A stretch of DNA of 64,000 bases from Roseofilum casamattae BLCC-M143. GTDB lineage: Bacteria; Cyanobacteriota; Cyanobacteriia; Cyanobacteriales; Desertifilaceae. The notes below the pieces were generated by a model, which had not been told where the DNA came from, ran no database searches, and saw only the letters and a program-made list of their open reading frames with translations. This document shows, piece by piece, positions 25,612 through 34,871 of this stretch. The position numbers and the translations under genes were made by a program. Every line of letters starts with the position of its first letter. Positions within the stretch are counted from its first letter, which is position 1. The DNA lies in assembly GCF_030068455.1 (NCBI RefSeq), contig NZ_JAQOSQ010000003.1, forward strand, positions 62,001-126,000, read 5' to 3'.

Positions 25612-27936
25612 ATGATTTCACCAGCCGCCATTCCTGTAAAAATAGTTACTCTCGACGTGAGCGGCATGAAATGTGCTGGATGCGTACAAGCCGTAGAACG
25701 ACAATTATTACAACAGGTTGGAGTTCAGTCCGCCTCAGTCAACTTAATTACTGCCGTCGCCGCCGTTGAGTACGATCCAGATCGCGCCAGTGGAGACGAC
25801 CTCGCCGCAATTTTGACTCGCTCTGGATTTCCCAGTCAACCTCGCTCCCCAGAACGCTCCATCGGGCCATCGGCTTCCGTGCAACAGCGATATCAACAGG
25901 AGTTGCGCGGAAACCTAAACCAATTAGCGATCGCCAGTACTTTAATTATTCTCTCATTTACCGGCCATTGGTTCCACTCCCTCCCTCTCATCAGTACCAT
26001 GGCCTTCCATTGGACTCTCGCCACCCTCACCTTACTTTTCCCCGGACGCAAGATAATTCTCGAAGGCGCGCGCGGGTTATGGCAGAATACGCCAAATATG
26101 AATAGCCTCATCGGTTTAGGAGCAACCGCTGCTTATACCACCAGTTGCATTGCCCTCCTCTTTCCGCAAACGGGGTGGGAATGCTTTTTTGACGAACCGG
26201 TAATGTTGCTCGGATTTATTCTCCTGGGACGTACTCTAGAAACTCGGGCGAGAAGTCGGGCAGCGGCGGACTTAAGTGCTTTGCTAAGCTTACAACCGAA
26301 ACGCGCTCATTTAGTGCCTTCTGGCTCGGAGTCCGATGCCCCATCGGTGGACATTGGCGTAGAAACGGTAAAAGTAGGCGAATGGGTGCGCGTTCTGCCT
26401 GGAGAGCTGTTTCCCGTCGATGGCGAAGTAGTGGTGGGCGAAACAACGGTGAATGAAAGTACGATAACTGGAGAAGCGACTCCAGTAGCGAAGCAATCTG
26501 GCGATCGCGTCACGGCAGGCACGATAAATCTTTCCGGTACGGTTATCGCGATCGCAACTCGTGTTGGCGAAGCGACTACTTTGGGACAGATCGTGCAATG
26601 GGTGGAGGTGGCGCAAACCAAGAAAGCACCGATACAGCATGTTGCCGATGCGATCGCCGGATATTTCACTTACGCAATTATCGCCCTCTCTAGTCTTACC
26701 TTTCTCTTCTGGTCAACCCTGGGAGTCCATCTCTGGCCGGATGTCTTACTTTCGGCACCGGGAGATATGGAATATTCCCCCTTATTACTGAGCTTAAAAC
26801 TGGCGATCGCGACTTTGGTTGTGGCCTGTCCCTGCGCCCTCGGATTAGCCACGCCTACAGCGATTTTAGTCGGTACGGGGATTGGAGCGAAACAGGGAAT
26901 TTTAATCAAAGGTGGAGAAGCTTTGGAGCAACTGCATGGGGTGAAAACCATTGTGTTTGATAAGACGGGAACCTTAACGGAAGGAGAGCCTCGGGTAACC
27001 GACTGTCTCCCTAACGAGGAATTGGGATGGACGCGCGATCGCCTTTTAGCCTATGCTGCCTCCGTAGAACGGGGAACCAACCATCCTCTGGCTCGCGCCA
27101 TCGTCAATGCTGCTGCAGAACAACAGCTCGATCTGCCTGCGGCCGGAGAGTTTCAGACCTTTCCCGGATTGGGAACTCAAGCCTTGGTGGAGGAGCAACT
27201 CGTCCTCCTGGGAACTCCAGAATGGTTGTCCGAACGCGGGATTGTTCTTCCTCGCGATCGCTCATCTCTAGACACCCTGGTAGATGCTGGGAAAACCGTC
27301 ATTTCCGCAGGCATAAACGGGCAATGGGCGGGCTGGATCGCCATCGTCGATCCCCTCCGTAGAGAAGCGCAAACCACCCTCTCCAAGCTCGAAAACATGG
27401 GGCTACGAGTCAAGATTCTGACCGGCGATCGCCCGGAAGTTGCCAATAAGGTCGCCCAAACCCTCGGACTGCAACCCACCGACGTCATCGCTGGAGTCAA
27501 ACCAGACGGTAAAGCGCGGGCGATCGCCAACTTCCAACATCCAGCGCCGGATATTATCCATAAAGTTGCCATGGTCGGAGAAGGAATTAATGACGCTCCC
27601 GCACTGGCGCAAGCCGATGTGGGAATTGCCTTGCAAAGCGCCACCGAAGTCGCCAGCGAGACCGCGCAACTCATTTTGCTGGGCGATCGCCTCGCCGACA
27701 TTCCCCAGGCGATCGCCCTCAGTCGCGCCACCTTTGGTAAAATTCGCCAAAACCTCTTTTGGGCCTTTGCTTATAACCTATTAGCCATTCCCCTAGCTGC
27801 CGGACTGTTCCTGCCCCATTTCGGGCTGCTCCTGTCTCCGGCGATCGCGGGAGCCTGCATGGCCTTCAGCTCGGTGACCGTTGTTACCAATTCTCTTTTC
27901 TTACGGGATAATGATGCCCCTTCACAAGCCCTCTAG
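25612..27936 (+). CDS. Heavy-metal (copper-type) P1B ATPase
   Basis: This 774-residue transporter has an N-terminal heavy-metal-associated domain with a GMKCAGC Cys pair near residue 21, followed by eight expected membrane helices, the actuator motif TGEATPV, the transmembrane metal site CPCALGLATP, the phosphorylation site DKTGTLTEG, the nucleotide-binding HP dipeptide (TNHPLAR) and the hinge GEGINDAPAL. The CPC motif and the single metal-binding domain fit Cu(I) ATPases (CtaA/PacS type); the direction (export or thylakoid delivery) cannot be read here. No copper chaperone or regulator is next to it. ATG at 25612. Confidence 0.94.
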   Translation: MISPAAIPVKIVTLDVSGMKCAGCVQAVERQLLQQVGVQSASVNLITAVAAVEYDPDRASGDDLAAILTRSGFPSQPRSPERSIGPSASVQQRYQQELRGNLNQLAIASTLIILSFTGHWFHSLPLISTMAFHWTLATLTLLFPGRKIILEGARGLWQNTPNMNSLIGLGATAAYTTSCIALLFPQTGWECFFDEPVMLLGFILLGRTLETRARSRAAADLSALLSLQPKRAHLVPSGSESDAPSVDIGVETVKVGEWVRVLPGELFPVDGEVVVGETTVNESTITGEATPVAKQSGDRVTAGTINLSGTVIAIATRVGEATTLGQIVQWVEVAQTKKAPIQHVADAIAGYFTYAIIALSSLTFLFWSTLGVHLWPDVLLSAPGDMEYSPLLLSLKLAIATLVVACPCALGLATPTAILVGTGIGAKQGILIKGGEALEQLHGVKTIVFDKTGTLTEGEPRVTDCLPNEELGWTRDRLLAYAASVERGTNHPLARAIVNAAAEQQLDLPAAGEFQTFPGLGTQALVEEQLVLLGTPEWLSERGIVLPRDRSSLDTLVDAGKTVISAGINGQWAGWIAIVDPLRREAQTTLSKLENMGLRVKILTGDRPEVANKVAQTLGLQPTDVIAGVKPDGKARAIANFQHPAPDIIHKVAMVGEGINDAPALAQADVGIALQSATEVASETAQLILLGDRLADIPQAIALSRATFGKIRQNLFWAFAYNLLAIPLAAGLFLPHFGLLLSPAIAGACMAFSSVTVVTNSLFLRDNDAPSQAL

Positions 27937-28201
27937 AATCGACTAGAATTGTGGCTTCCCAGGAATTCTAACCGGCATAATTAAGACACTCGAGTCAATA
28001 ATTATTGCTAAAGATTGGTGTTAAACGCAAAGACTAAGGATAATAGGGAAGCCATGGGAAGGCAAAGGGTTTAAACTGGGAGCAGCCCGAATAAATTGGC
28101 GTTTCCTATCCTGTATGTCCTTAGTTCTATTGCCAACCCTACCTGAAAAACTATCTGACCGGCCATATTTTGTTGATTTTATCGAAGAGGTGTACGCTTA
28201 A

Positions 28202-28639
28202 ATGACAGACATTTCATCTGCCCAATCTAACCAAAATCATCTCCTCATTATCGAAGACGATAAAGGCAGGCGAGAATTCACTCTCGAAGCTCCCGTTTAT
28301 TCCATTGGCCGCGACCCCGGTAGCGATATTCGTCTAATTTCCCAATTTGTCTCTCGCCGACATGCCACTCTGGTTCGCTTACCGAAGGAAGACGGAACCT
28401 ACTACTACCGTATTGTTGATGGCAATCTTAAAGGGAAGGGCAGCGCGAATGGCATTATTGTCAATGGAAAAAAAGTACCCACTCACGATTTGAAGAATGA
28501 AGATGAGATTGTGTTCGGGCCGCAAGTGAGAGCCAATTACTATCTGTTAGTCCGCGACAACATTGTCACCACTCCAGCTTCCGATGAGTTTGATATTACC
28601 TTAATCAGTCCTGGCATGATGGGCGAAGATGAAGTATGA
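28202..28639 (+). CDS. FHA domain protein
   Basis: This 145-residue protein is essentially one forkhead-associated domain. The phosphothreonine-binding Arg is in YSIGRDPGSDIRL near residue 38, the conserved SRRHATL follows, and SANGIIVNG marks the NG loop. A short acidic tail (FDITLISPGMMGEDEV) ends it. FHA domains bind phospho-Thr proteins, so it may respond to Ser/Thr kinases such as the ones in this window, but a specific partner cannot be inferred. ATG at 28202. It is separated from the ATPase by 265 bases in which I see nothing else. Confidence 0.93.
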   Translation: MTDISSAQSNQNHLLIIEDDKGRREFTLEAPVYSIGRDPGSDIRLISQFVSRRHATLVRLPKEDGTYYYRIVDGNLKGKGSANGIIVNGKKVPTHDLKNEDEIVFGPQVRANYYLLVRDNIVTTPASDEFDITLISPGMMGEDEV

Positions 28640-28740
28640 TAGCGGCCTTAGCCTAACCACAAGGGCTTAGGGATTCTCGATGCTCCCGAGCCGAGCAAAG
28701 AGAATCGCCGCACCAGCCGCTTAACACGTGCTAAGTTCCT

Positions 28741-29088
28741 TCATCCGGGAACGGTGTCGATTAACTTAAACGTATTGCTGGCCTCAATATGATCGCTGAC
28801 CTTTTGGAAAATATGATGGCAATGATTGTTCATCTGTAAAGGCAGTTCTTCATTTTTAGCAACTAAAGTCATTTTAATTTCTGTCTCTGTGGCTGTCGTG
28901 TTATCAATTAACACTTCCACAGTGACGAGTTTAGCAAAGGAAACATTACCAGGGCGTTCGCGTCCCATTAGATACTCGGCCGTATCGTATTGAACCTCAA
29001 TATTTAGGGATTTGAGAATTTCAATGAGCGACTGCCGGAGATTATTATTGGGCAGTGCTACTGTAAATAAGCAAGTGTACCGAGCCAT
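28741..29088 (-). CDS. Conserved-looking hypothetical protein
   Basis: This 115-residue protein starts MARYTCLFTVALPNNNLRQSL and has alternating strands and helices (VEVQYDTAEYLMGRE, SFAKLVTVEVLID, EIKMTLVAKNEELP) with a His-rich helix (NNHCHHIF). It has no signal peptide. I do not recognise a named family. It resembles small cyanobacterial proteins of unknown function in composition. ATG at 29088. It is divergent from tmk (start 29242) and convergent with the FHA gene. Confidence 0.7.
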   Translation of the reverse strand: MARYTCLFTVALPNNNLRQSLIEILKSLNIEVQYDTAEYLMGRERPGNVSFAKLVTVEVLIDNTTATETEIKMTLVAKNEELPLQMNNHCHHIFQKVSDHIEASNTFKLIDTVPG

Positions 29089-29241
29089 AAAACACTCCGG
29101 ACGTAGGATAGGGTTAATTTTAACTATATTATTGACATCGATCTGGGGAAAGATCTTAATGTCTTAAGAAAAAATGAGACAATTACAGCCATTGGTACGG
29201 TAGCTTAGATCCGAATTCGGGATTTAATTGAGGGAGAGGAA

Positions 29242-29880
29242 ATGACTTTAGGCCGGCTGATTGTATTTGAAGGCATTGAGGGAGCAGGAAAAACGACGCA
29301 AATACAACAGGCGCACCAGTGGTTGAGTTCGACTCTCTCTCGCTCAGTCCTTCTCACGCGGGAACCGGGGGAGACGCCTTTAGGAGAACGGTTGCGCGAG
29401 GTCTTGTTAGGGGATATGGCAATTTCCCCGACCGCTGAATTGTTATTATATGCTGCCGATCGCGCCCAGCATGTTGAACATTTCATTAAACCTGCCCTGG
29501 CAGAGGGTAAGATTGTTTTGTGCGATCGCTTTACCGATTCGACTATCGCTTATCAGGGTTACGGTCGCGGGTTGAGTTTACCCATCATCGACCAACTCAA
29601 TCGGATTGCCGCGCCAACCGTATGCAGCGACCTCACTTTATGGTTAGATGTAGAGGTAGAAACGGGATTGGAGCGAATGCGCCAGCGAGGGAAAGCCGAT
29701 CGCATGGAGCGAGCGGATATTCAGTTTCACCGTCGGGTGCAACAGGGGTTTGCAACTCTCGCGCAAACGGAGGGTAACCCCATGGTGCGCATTGATGCGA
29801 ATCTATCGGAATCTCAAGTATGGGACCAAGTTCGCAGCGTTCTCCATACTCAACTGAGTCAATGGGGTATGTGGGAATAA
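29242..29880 (+). CDS. tmk: Thymidylate kinase
   Basis: This 212-residue kinase phosphorylates dTMP to dTDP. It has the P-loop FEGIEGAGKTT at residue 9, the DR(Y/F) element CDRFTDSTIAYQG near residue 94 for the thymine-binding Arg, and the LID region with MERADIQFHRRV. Length is normal for the bacterial enzyme. ATG at 29242 follows GAGGGAGAGGAA, a strong ribosome site. No replication genes are nearby. It ends 38 bases before the oppositely oriented solute-binding protein gene. Confidence 0.97.
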   Translation: MTLGRLIVFEGIEGAGKTTQIQQAHQWLSSTLSRSVLLTREPGETPLGERLREVLLGDMAISPTAELLLYAADRAQHVEHFIKPALAEGKIVLCDRFTDSTIAYQGYGRGLSLPIIDQLNRIAAPTVCSDLTLWLDVEVETGLERMRQRGKADRMERADIQFHRRVQQGFATLAQTEGNPMVRIDANLSESQVWDQVRSVLHTQLSQWGMWE

Positions 29881-29917
29881 AAATAGTGAATTATCATTAT
29901 AGTTTCTGAATTCGATC

Positions 29918-31093
29918 TCAGCCATGCGATCGCATTTGTTGCCAAAGTTTCTGTAGCATCTCATTGGTCTCGGCTGATAATGGTAGCAGAAATTCGCTGC
30001 GATTGAGAATCTCTTGCACGGGCAACTTCACTGGATTCTTCAGCACGGACTCGGGAATTTCCTCTCGACTGAGACCGGTTAACAGTGGTGAAACGGTATC
30101 GCTTAAATGAGACAGTTGTTTGGCAAACTCAGGCGCCCAAAAGCGATCGATCCAAGGTACAATGGCGGGGTTGAGTGCGGTATCGGCTGATAATGGGGTT
30201 GGATGAACCCATACGTTGGCCCAGAGGGAAGTTCCCGACTGTGGAATTATAGCATTGAGTCCATAGCGCTGTAAAATAGGTAGAATATCGGTAGACCATC
30301 CTACAGCTATCCAAGAATCACCTTCAATCAAGGGTTGCAAATATTGGGTCGAACTATACAATAGGGCTTGACGGTCTAGAGCTTTTAAGGCTGGGGCCAG
30401 ATCGGAGATTTCATTCAGATTTTCTTGATTGTAAGAATATCCTAAATATTTCAAGGTTAAGCCAATGGTCTCTCGAGGATTATCGAGTAGGGAAATTCGG
30501 CCTTTGAGTTCCGGACGCCACAGATCGGACCAATCCGTTGGTTTCCATCCCAAGGATTTAAACCTCCTCGGATTGTAGACTAGAGCAGTGGTTCCCCAAC
30601 TATAGGGAATGCCCCAAATTTTACCTTGCGGATCGAGCTGACCCGAGTCATCCCGCTGCACTAAGGCATTCCACGGAGGAGATAGTTCGAGATTGAACTG
30701 AGAAACATCTAAGGGTTGAATTAATCCATCGGCGATCGCCTGCGAGAGCCAAGCATCTCCCAACGTCATCAAATCGGCGGGTGGTGCTGGATTTGATGGC
30801 GTTCTCCTCCACTTCCACCGAGAGGAAGAAGTCGGAGAACCATTCCGATTAATCGACTCGAATAAGGTTGCTAATTGACTTGCGGGAATTAACTTTACGC
30901 TGGTATCGGTGGGAAGAGCGTGCTGTAAGCTCGAGATTAATGGTACGGGAATCGAGCCTTTCAGCACTCGTACTTGAAGCGTTTGTTTGGTACTGCATCC
31001 GGTGGCGAACAGTGCCGAACAGATGGCTGCTGCGATCGCAGAGCCTCCCGTTTGCAGGCTATTCGCTAAAAATGTTCGGCGATCGATACCCAA
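29918..31093 (-). CDS. Periplasmic solute-binding lipoprotein (spermidine/putrescine-like), Tat-type signal
   Basis: The mature region resembles bacterial solute-binding proteins of the PotD type (ASQLATLFESINRNG, DLMTLGDAWLSQAIADGLIQPLD, IWGIPYSWGTTALVYN, LIEGDSWIAVGWSTD). The N-terminus reads GIDRRTFLANSLQTGG followed by a hydrophobic run ending in FATGC, which looks like a twin-arginine lipoprotein signal. I chose TTG at 31093 because GAGGAGAG precedes it at a suitable distance; another TTG at 31123 is possible. The expected 391 residues fit the family. No permease or ATPase gene of the transporter is adjacent, so it is an orphan here. Confidence 0.87.
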   Translation of the reverse strand: MGIDRRTFLANSLQTGGSAIAAAICSALFATGCSTKQTLQVRVLKGSIPVPLISSLQHALPTDTSVKLIPASQLATLFESINRNGSPTSSSRWKWRRTPSNPAPPADLMTLGDAWLSQAIADGLIQPLDVSQFNLELSPPWNALVQRDDSGQLDPQGKIWGIPYSWGTTALVYNPRRFKSLGWKPTDWSDLWRPELKGRISLLDNPRETIGLTLKYLGYSYNQENLNEISDLAPALKALDRQALLYSSTQYLQPLIEGDSWIAVGWSTDILPILQRYGLNAIIPQSGTSLWANVWVHPTPLSADTALNPAIVPWIDRFWAPEFAKQLSHLSDTVSPLLTGLSREEIPESVLKNPVKLPVQEILNRSEFLLPLSAETNEMLQKLWQQMRSHG

Positions 31094-31272
31094 ATTGCTC
31101 TCTCCTCTACTACTGATGTCCAATGGCGATGTCCAATCGATTAAGTATTTATTTACATTTTTTACTATTTCTTGCTAAACGTTAAATGATTCAAAAATAA
31201 ATCAAGAATTAGGGAGAAGTGTACCTAGAATCAAAGGGAATTATTCTCGATTGTTACCCCAGAGGATTTCCT

Positions 31273-31659
31273 ATGGAAAATCTAGAAAACCAAATAGCGA
31301 TTCTGACGAACAAAGTCGAAACCATGTCTGATGCCATTGACCGGCTTAATTCTAAGCTTTCTAGTGTCGAACCGCAATCGAGTCCCATACCACCTCCTCA
31401 AGAGGGAATACCGAATCGAGACCCGCTAACGGCTCATCATTCTTACACCGAACAACTTTCGGACATACCAATGTTGGATCATAAAGATGTTTTAGCAGAC
31501 GACGAGTACGATCGCCATCGCGATCGGCACGATACGATGTCCGAGACTTATCTTTCTCCGGAATTGCAAATCCAGCGCTTAACAGCACAACTAACAGCCG
31601 CCTATAATCGGATTGCAGCTCTTGAAGAGCAACTTCTTTCCAAGCGCATCCATCTTTAA
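31273..31659 (+). CDS. Hypothetical coiled-coil protein
   Basis: This protein of about 128 residues has two heptad-rich helices, MENLENQIAILTNKVETM near the start and IQRLTAQLTAAYNRIAALEE near the end, joined by a polar, proline-rich and acidic linker. ATG at 31273 follows AGAGGATTTCCT; an upstream GTG at 31219 gives a poorer start. It has no signal peptide. I recognise no family. The coiled coils suggest self-association or a scaffold role. It is divergent from the solute-binding protein. Confidence 0.65.
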   Translation: MENLENQIAILTNKVETMSDAIDRLNSKLSSVEPQSSPIPPPQEGIPNRDPLTAHHSYTEQLSDIPMLDHKDVLADDEYDRHRDRHDTMSETYLSPELQIQRLTAQLTAAYNRIAALEEQLLSKRIHL

Positions 31660-31791
31660 TCTCCCAAACCCCGATTATCTTTATTCTTAACAGAACACTT
31701 TAAGTTACGTTTAAAAATAATAATCAACAAGGCGGCGATCGCAGTTTCTCTTAATCTTGGGAGTTATCGACGAGTTAAATTGTACCGGACT

Positions 31792-32082
31792 ATGACCTCA
31801 CGCTATCCTCAAGATTGGCAGGCGATCGCAACTCGGGTGAAAGAAGATGTTGGCTGGCGATGCAGCAAGTGCGGAATGCAGTGCATTAAACCGGGAGAAA
31901 AGGTTCCGGGATTGAGCCGCAAGGAGCGGAAAGCACGAACGCTACAAGTCCATCATAGCGATTACAATCCCGCTAATTCAGATCTCTCTAATTTAATCCC
32001 TCTCTGCAGTGCCTGTCACTTGAGTTTTCATCGAGGGCGAAAAGGTAATATTAGTCCCGGACAATTATCTCTGTTTTCCTAA
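31792..32082 (+). CDS. HNH endonuclease domain protein
   Basis: This small protein of 96 residues has the HNH zinc-finger nuclease pattern: a first Cys pair (CSKCGMQC) and then VHHSDYNPANSDLSNLIPLCSACHLSFH, containing the catalytic His, the middle Asn and the last His. I prefer ATG at 31792 over an in-frame TTG at 31780. Single HNH proteins of this size act in restriction, mobile-element homing or phage contexts, but no such genes are adjacent. It ends 7 bases before the convergent DUF1822 gene. Confidence 0.85.
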   Translation: MTSRYPQDWQAIATRVKEDVGWRCSKCGMQCIKPGEKVPGLSRKERKARTLQVHHSDYNPANSDLSNLIPLCSACHLSFHRGRKGNISPGQLSLFS

Positions 32083-32089
32083 TTATCAA

Positions 32090-33418
32090 TCAATTTCCCC
32101 ACGGAAACGAGAACGGAGGCAAACTCATGACACTATCAGTTCCCGAAAATAAGGTGACCAAGAATTTTTCGTCGTAGGTGCCGATCGCTTGGGCAAACAG
32201 ATAAGAGTTGGAGCGATGGACAGAGAGACTCTCTTCAACCAGGATGCCGCTTTGGTCGCTAATTCGCCATCCTAACTCGGCGGCCAGCTCGGGACTGGAG
32301 CGGGTTCCTAAAATGAGCAAGAGCGTCCAACTATCTTCATAGGATAAACACCACGTAATGGCATACAATCTTACTCCTAATCCAATATTGAGATCTTGAT
32401 AGGCGCGACCTGCATTTTTCGGAACGCTAACGCCGGTTTCGCGATCGATCTCGGCAAGCAAGGTATTGACATCAGCAGCAGGAGAGAGGGGGAGGTGGCG
32501 GCGGAAGGCGGTAGCTGGGATTAACTGCCATCCTCCCCCCATAACGGTTTCTTGCAGCTCGTCAGCGCGATCTGACAGCCAGTTGGTAACGTCGATCGCC
32601 GGTTGGAGCAGCAGTTGCAAGAGGTCAGCCAGATGGGTTTTGCTATTGCGATCGCTGCTATCGGCATCGGACTCGAGCCATTGTAAGAGTTCCGGATGAG
32701 ACCATAAGGGCAGGCTTTCTTCCCAGCTCAGCTGTTGCCACAGGGGGCGATCGCTCTCTTTCATGAGGGGAAGTTTGGCGTGCAAGGAGGAGATTTGCTC
32801 CGATGGCACCGGGGTTTCGGTTGGCTCGAGTCGTTGAATGGCTTCTGGAGCTAAACACTGTAGGTTGAGCAATAAAGCATCCAGGTTGTGATGGAAATCG
32901 TCGATATGGAGATAATAATTCCAGTCAGAGCCAGCAGTGAGATTAGTGGTGAGGGCGCTTAATTCTTGGTAGTTGAGAAAGCCTTTAATCGCGATCGCCT
33001 CTAAGGATTCGTCGAGGGCTGCGATGGCATAGAATTGGTCGGTAAACTGCCCTAGCTCGACAACAACTCGGGGAATAGCGATGGTGTCTTCGCTCCAGGA
33101 CAAACAAGGGAGCAAACAAACCTCAAACCCATTGACCGGAAGGTGGAAGATAGCATTTAAGTGTTTGCTGTAGAGAGGGTCGAGCAAACTGAGGGGATCG
33201 TCAGGACGGGCGAGAGTGGGTTCGCGATCGCCCAACCAACGATAAAATCCTAAAATAGCTAAGGCTTGAGTATAAGTAGACCACTCAGCCGCGAATGCCG
33301 CAGCAGCTTGCAGATCCTTATCTTCGAGGAAACTCGATTCCAGAGTTTCGGGCAGTTCGATGAGATCGCCGAAGGGATCGTCAAAGGTTTCGCGGGTAGA
33401 AAGAGTTGGGTAGATCAT
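32090..33418 (-). CDS. DUF1822 family protein
   Basis: This 442-residue protein matches cyanobacterial DUF1822 in layout: an N-terminal region with FDDPFGDLIELP, then AAAFAAEWSTYTQALAILGFYRWL, a middle part with strands and helices, and a C-terminal YAITWCLSYEDSWTLLLILGTRS. Function is unknown; in cyanobacteria these genes are often beside putative regulators or signalling genes. Its ATG overlaps the stop of the upstream gene at 33415-33418 (ATGA), which indicates translational coupling and a shared role with that gene. No signal peptide. Confidence 0.85.
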   Translation of the reverse strand: MIYPTLSTRETFDDPFGDLIELPETLESSFLEDKDLQAAAAFAAEWSTYTQALAILGFYRWLGDREPTLARPDDPLSLLDPLYSKHLNAIFHLPVNGFEVCLLPCLSWSEDTIAIPRVVVELGQFTDQFYAIAALDESLEAIAIKGFLNYQELSALTTNLTAGSDWNYYLHIDDFHHNLDALLLNLQCLAPEAIQRLEPTETPVPSEQISSLHAKLPLMKESDRPLWQQLSWEESLPLWSHPELLQWLESDADSSDRNSKTHLADLLQLLLQPAIDVTNWLSDRADELQETVMGGGWQLIPATAFRRHLPLSPAADVNTLLAEIDRETGVSVPKNAGRAYQDLNIGLGVRLYAITWCLSYEDSWTLLLILGTRSSPELAAELGWRISDQSGILVEESLSVHRSNSYLFAQAIGTYDEKFLVTLFSGTDSVMSLPPFSFPWGN

Positions 33419-34779
33419 AGTGGACCGTGTTGAGTTTCAAGATAGTGGCAGATCGACTGAGTCAGTTGGCTGGGCACGTGAGGACGCTGGTTGCAACTGG
33501 CTTCCCGGATGGCTTCGGCCATGGCCGAGTTCACTTCCCGGTCTAAAATTTCACGGACGTTTGCAGCAACGCGCTCGAGATAGTCGGTGTCGGCGTATCC
33601 TCGGGCGAGTTTGAGGACGCGATCGCTCAGTTGGTGAGTGGTCCAGCGGCTGATATCGGCGCGCAAGGCTTTGAGATTGAGCAATCGGCTGACTCGGGGT
33701 TGATCGCCAATGTCTAACTCGCGGGCAATGTCGCTCATGGAGGCGCCCTGACAGTGGAATAAATACAGCGCTCTTAGGAATTGGGTTTGTTTGTGTTTGC
33801 CTTTCTCTTTTGCTCTGGGAGTTTTCCCGGTGGCATAGCTTTGCAGGCGGGTTTGGATGGCTTTGGCGATCGCCTCATTCAAACAATACTGAAATTCTTC
33901 TCGATAGCGATCGAGAAAATCTAGTTCTTCGGAGGAGTCTTCGGGAGGGGCACTCTCCACTCGCGGCAGGGGCATCGAGGGCGGTAAAATCCCTCCTCTG
34001 GCTTGAATCCGAGCAACGCGCATTAAGCCAGCCAGATATTTTAGCTGCTGCATGGCCCGCTCTGGAGAAAGATTGAGAGGTTTAGCGATCGCTTCGAGTT
34101 GCTCCTCAGTTGGCTCTGGAAATCGCCGCTTGGTAGACTTAGAGCGCTGGGCGAGTAGTTCCGTACGATACACTTGGTGGTAGCACTGCAACAACTCGCA
34201 AGCTTGTTCGATTTCGGTGGCGGTGGCTTGATGCTGCTCCAGGATTTGGGTCAGTCGCCCGATATTAGTGCGGTTGAGGATCAGCCAGTCGGTGACTTGT
34301 TCCATGCCGCGATCGAGCAAGAAACGCTTCACCATGCGATCGCTTTTGAAGAGTCGGGTACTCCAAGCCGAAAGCGTACTTTTGCTCGAGTCAAACGTTT
34401 CCAGAATGCGATCGCCTAAAGAGTGATGGGTCGGATGAGCCACCGGATGGGGAGAGTCCGATAATACAAACGGCAACAGCTCCCGGTGAGTAAAGTCATG
34501 AGTTGCCCCAAATCGCTGCTCTAAGTCCAGACAAATTTGTTTGATTTGGTGGGAAATAAAACAGCGCAAACACCGCTCTGCTGGAGATCCAGCCTGGGCT
34601 GCTGCTTCTTTGGACTGCTGTAATTCCTGCTGAATTTTTGCATGGGGTAGGGGAGCTTGATACAGCAGAGCAGTAAATTGCTCGCCTACAAAGTCGCGGG
34701 CGGTTTGGTCTTCTACAGAATGGCAGGTGCCAAAGGCATTGATTCTGATCCAGAGCCAGTAAGGGGATGCATTACTCAT
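33415..34779 (-). CDS. Putative sigma-like/HTH regulator coupled to DUF1822
   Basis: This protein of about 454 residues is mainly helical. The C-terminal half has LYLFHCQGASMSDIARELDIGDQPRVSRLLNL, which fits a sigma-70 region-4-like or other helix-turn-helix (bases near 33665-33770). Near residues 310-330 there are helical regions typical of cyanobacterial proteins of this sort. ATG at 34779 is preferred over a start at 34839 because the residues between look like a non-coding extension. It is translationally coupled to DUF1822 by an ATGA overlap. I infer a regulator or DNA-binding partner; a function in transcription is not proved. Confidence 0.75.
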   Translation of the reverse strand: MSNASPYWLWIRINAFGTCHSVEDQTARDFVGEQFTALLYQAPLPHAKIQQELQQSKEAAAQAGSPAERCLRCFISHQIKQICLDLEQRFGATHDFTHRELLPFVLSDSPHPVAHPTHHSLGDRILETFDSSKSTLSAWSTRLFKSDRMVKRFLLDRGMEQVTDWLILNRTNIGRLTQILEQHQATATEIEQACELLQCYHQVYRTELLAQRSKSTKRRFPEPTEEQLEAIAKPLNLSPERAMQQLKYLAGLMRVARIQARGGILPPSMPLPRVESAPPEDSSEELDFLDRYREEFQYCLNEAIAKAIQTRLQSYATGKTPRAKEKGKHKQTQFLRALYLFHCQGASMSDIARELDIGDQPRVSRLLNLKALRADISRWTTHQLSDRVLKLARGYADTDYLERVAANVREILDREVNSAMAEAIREASCNQRPHVPSQLTQSICHYLETQHGPL

Positions 34780-34871
34780 CGGTACAATAAAAGCCGTTTG
34801 TTTCCTCTTAAGGGCAAGAGGTCTGTTGTCTATTATCAACGATTCTCATCCTCTCTTACTATTCCGCCTCA

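Noticed and set aside
25893-27750. Several minus-strand open frames opposite the metal ATPase
   Set aside because: They overlap a well-supported gene with intact P-type ATPase motifs and lack domains of their own.
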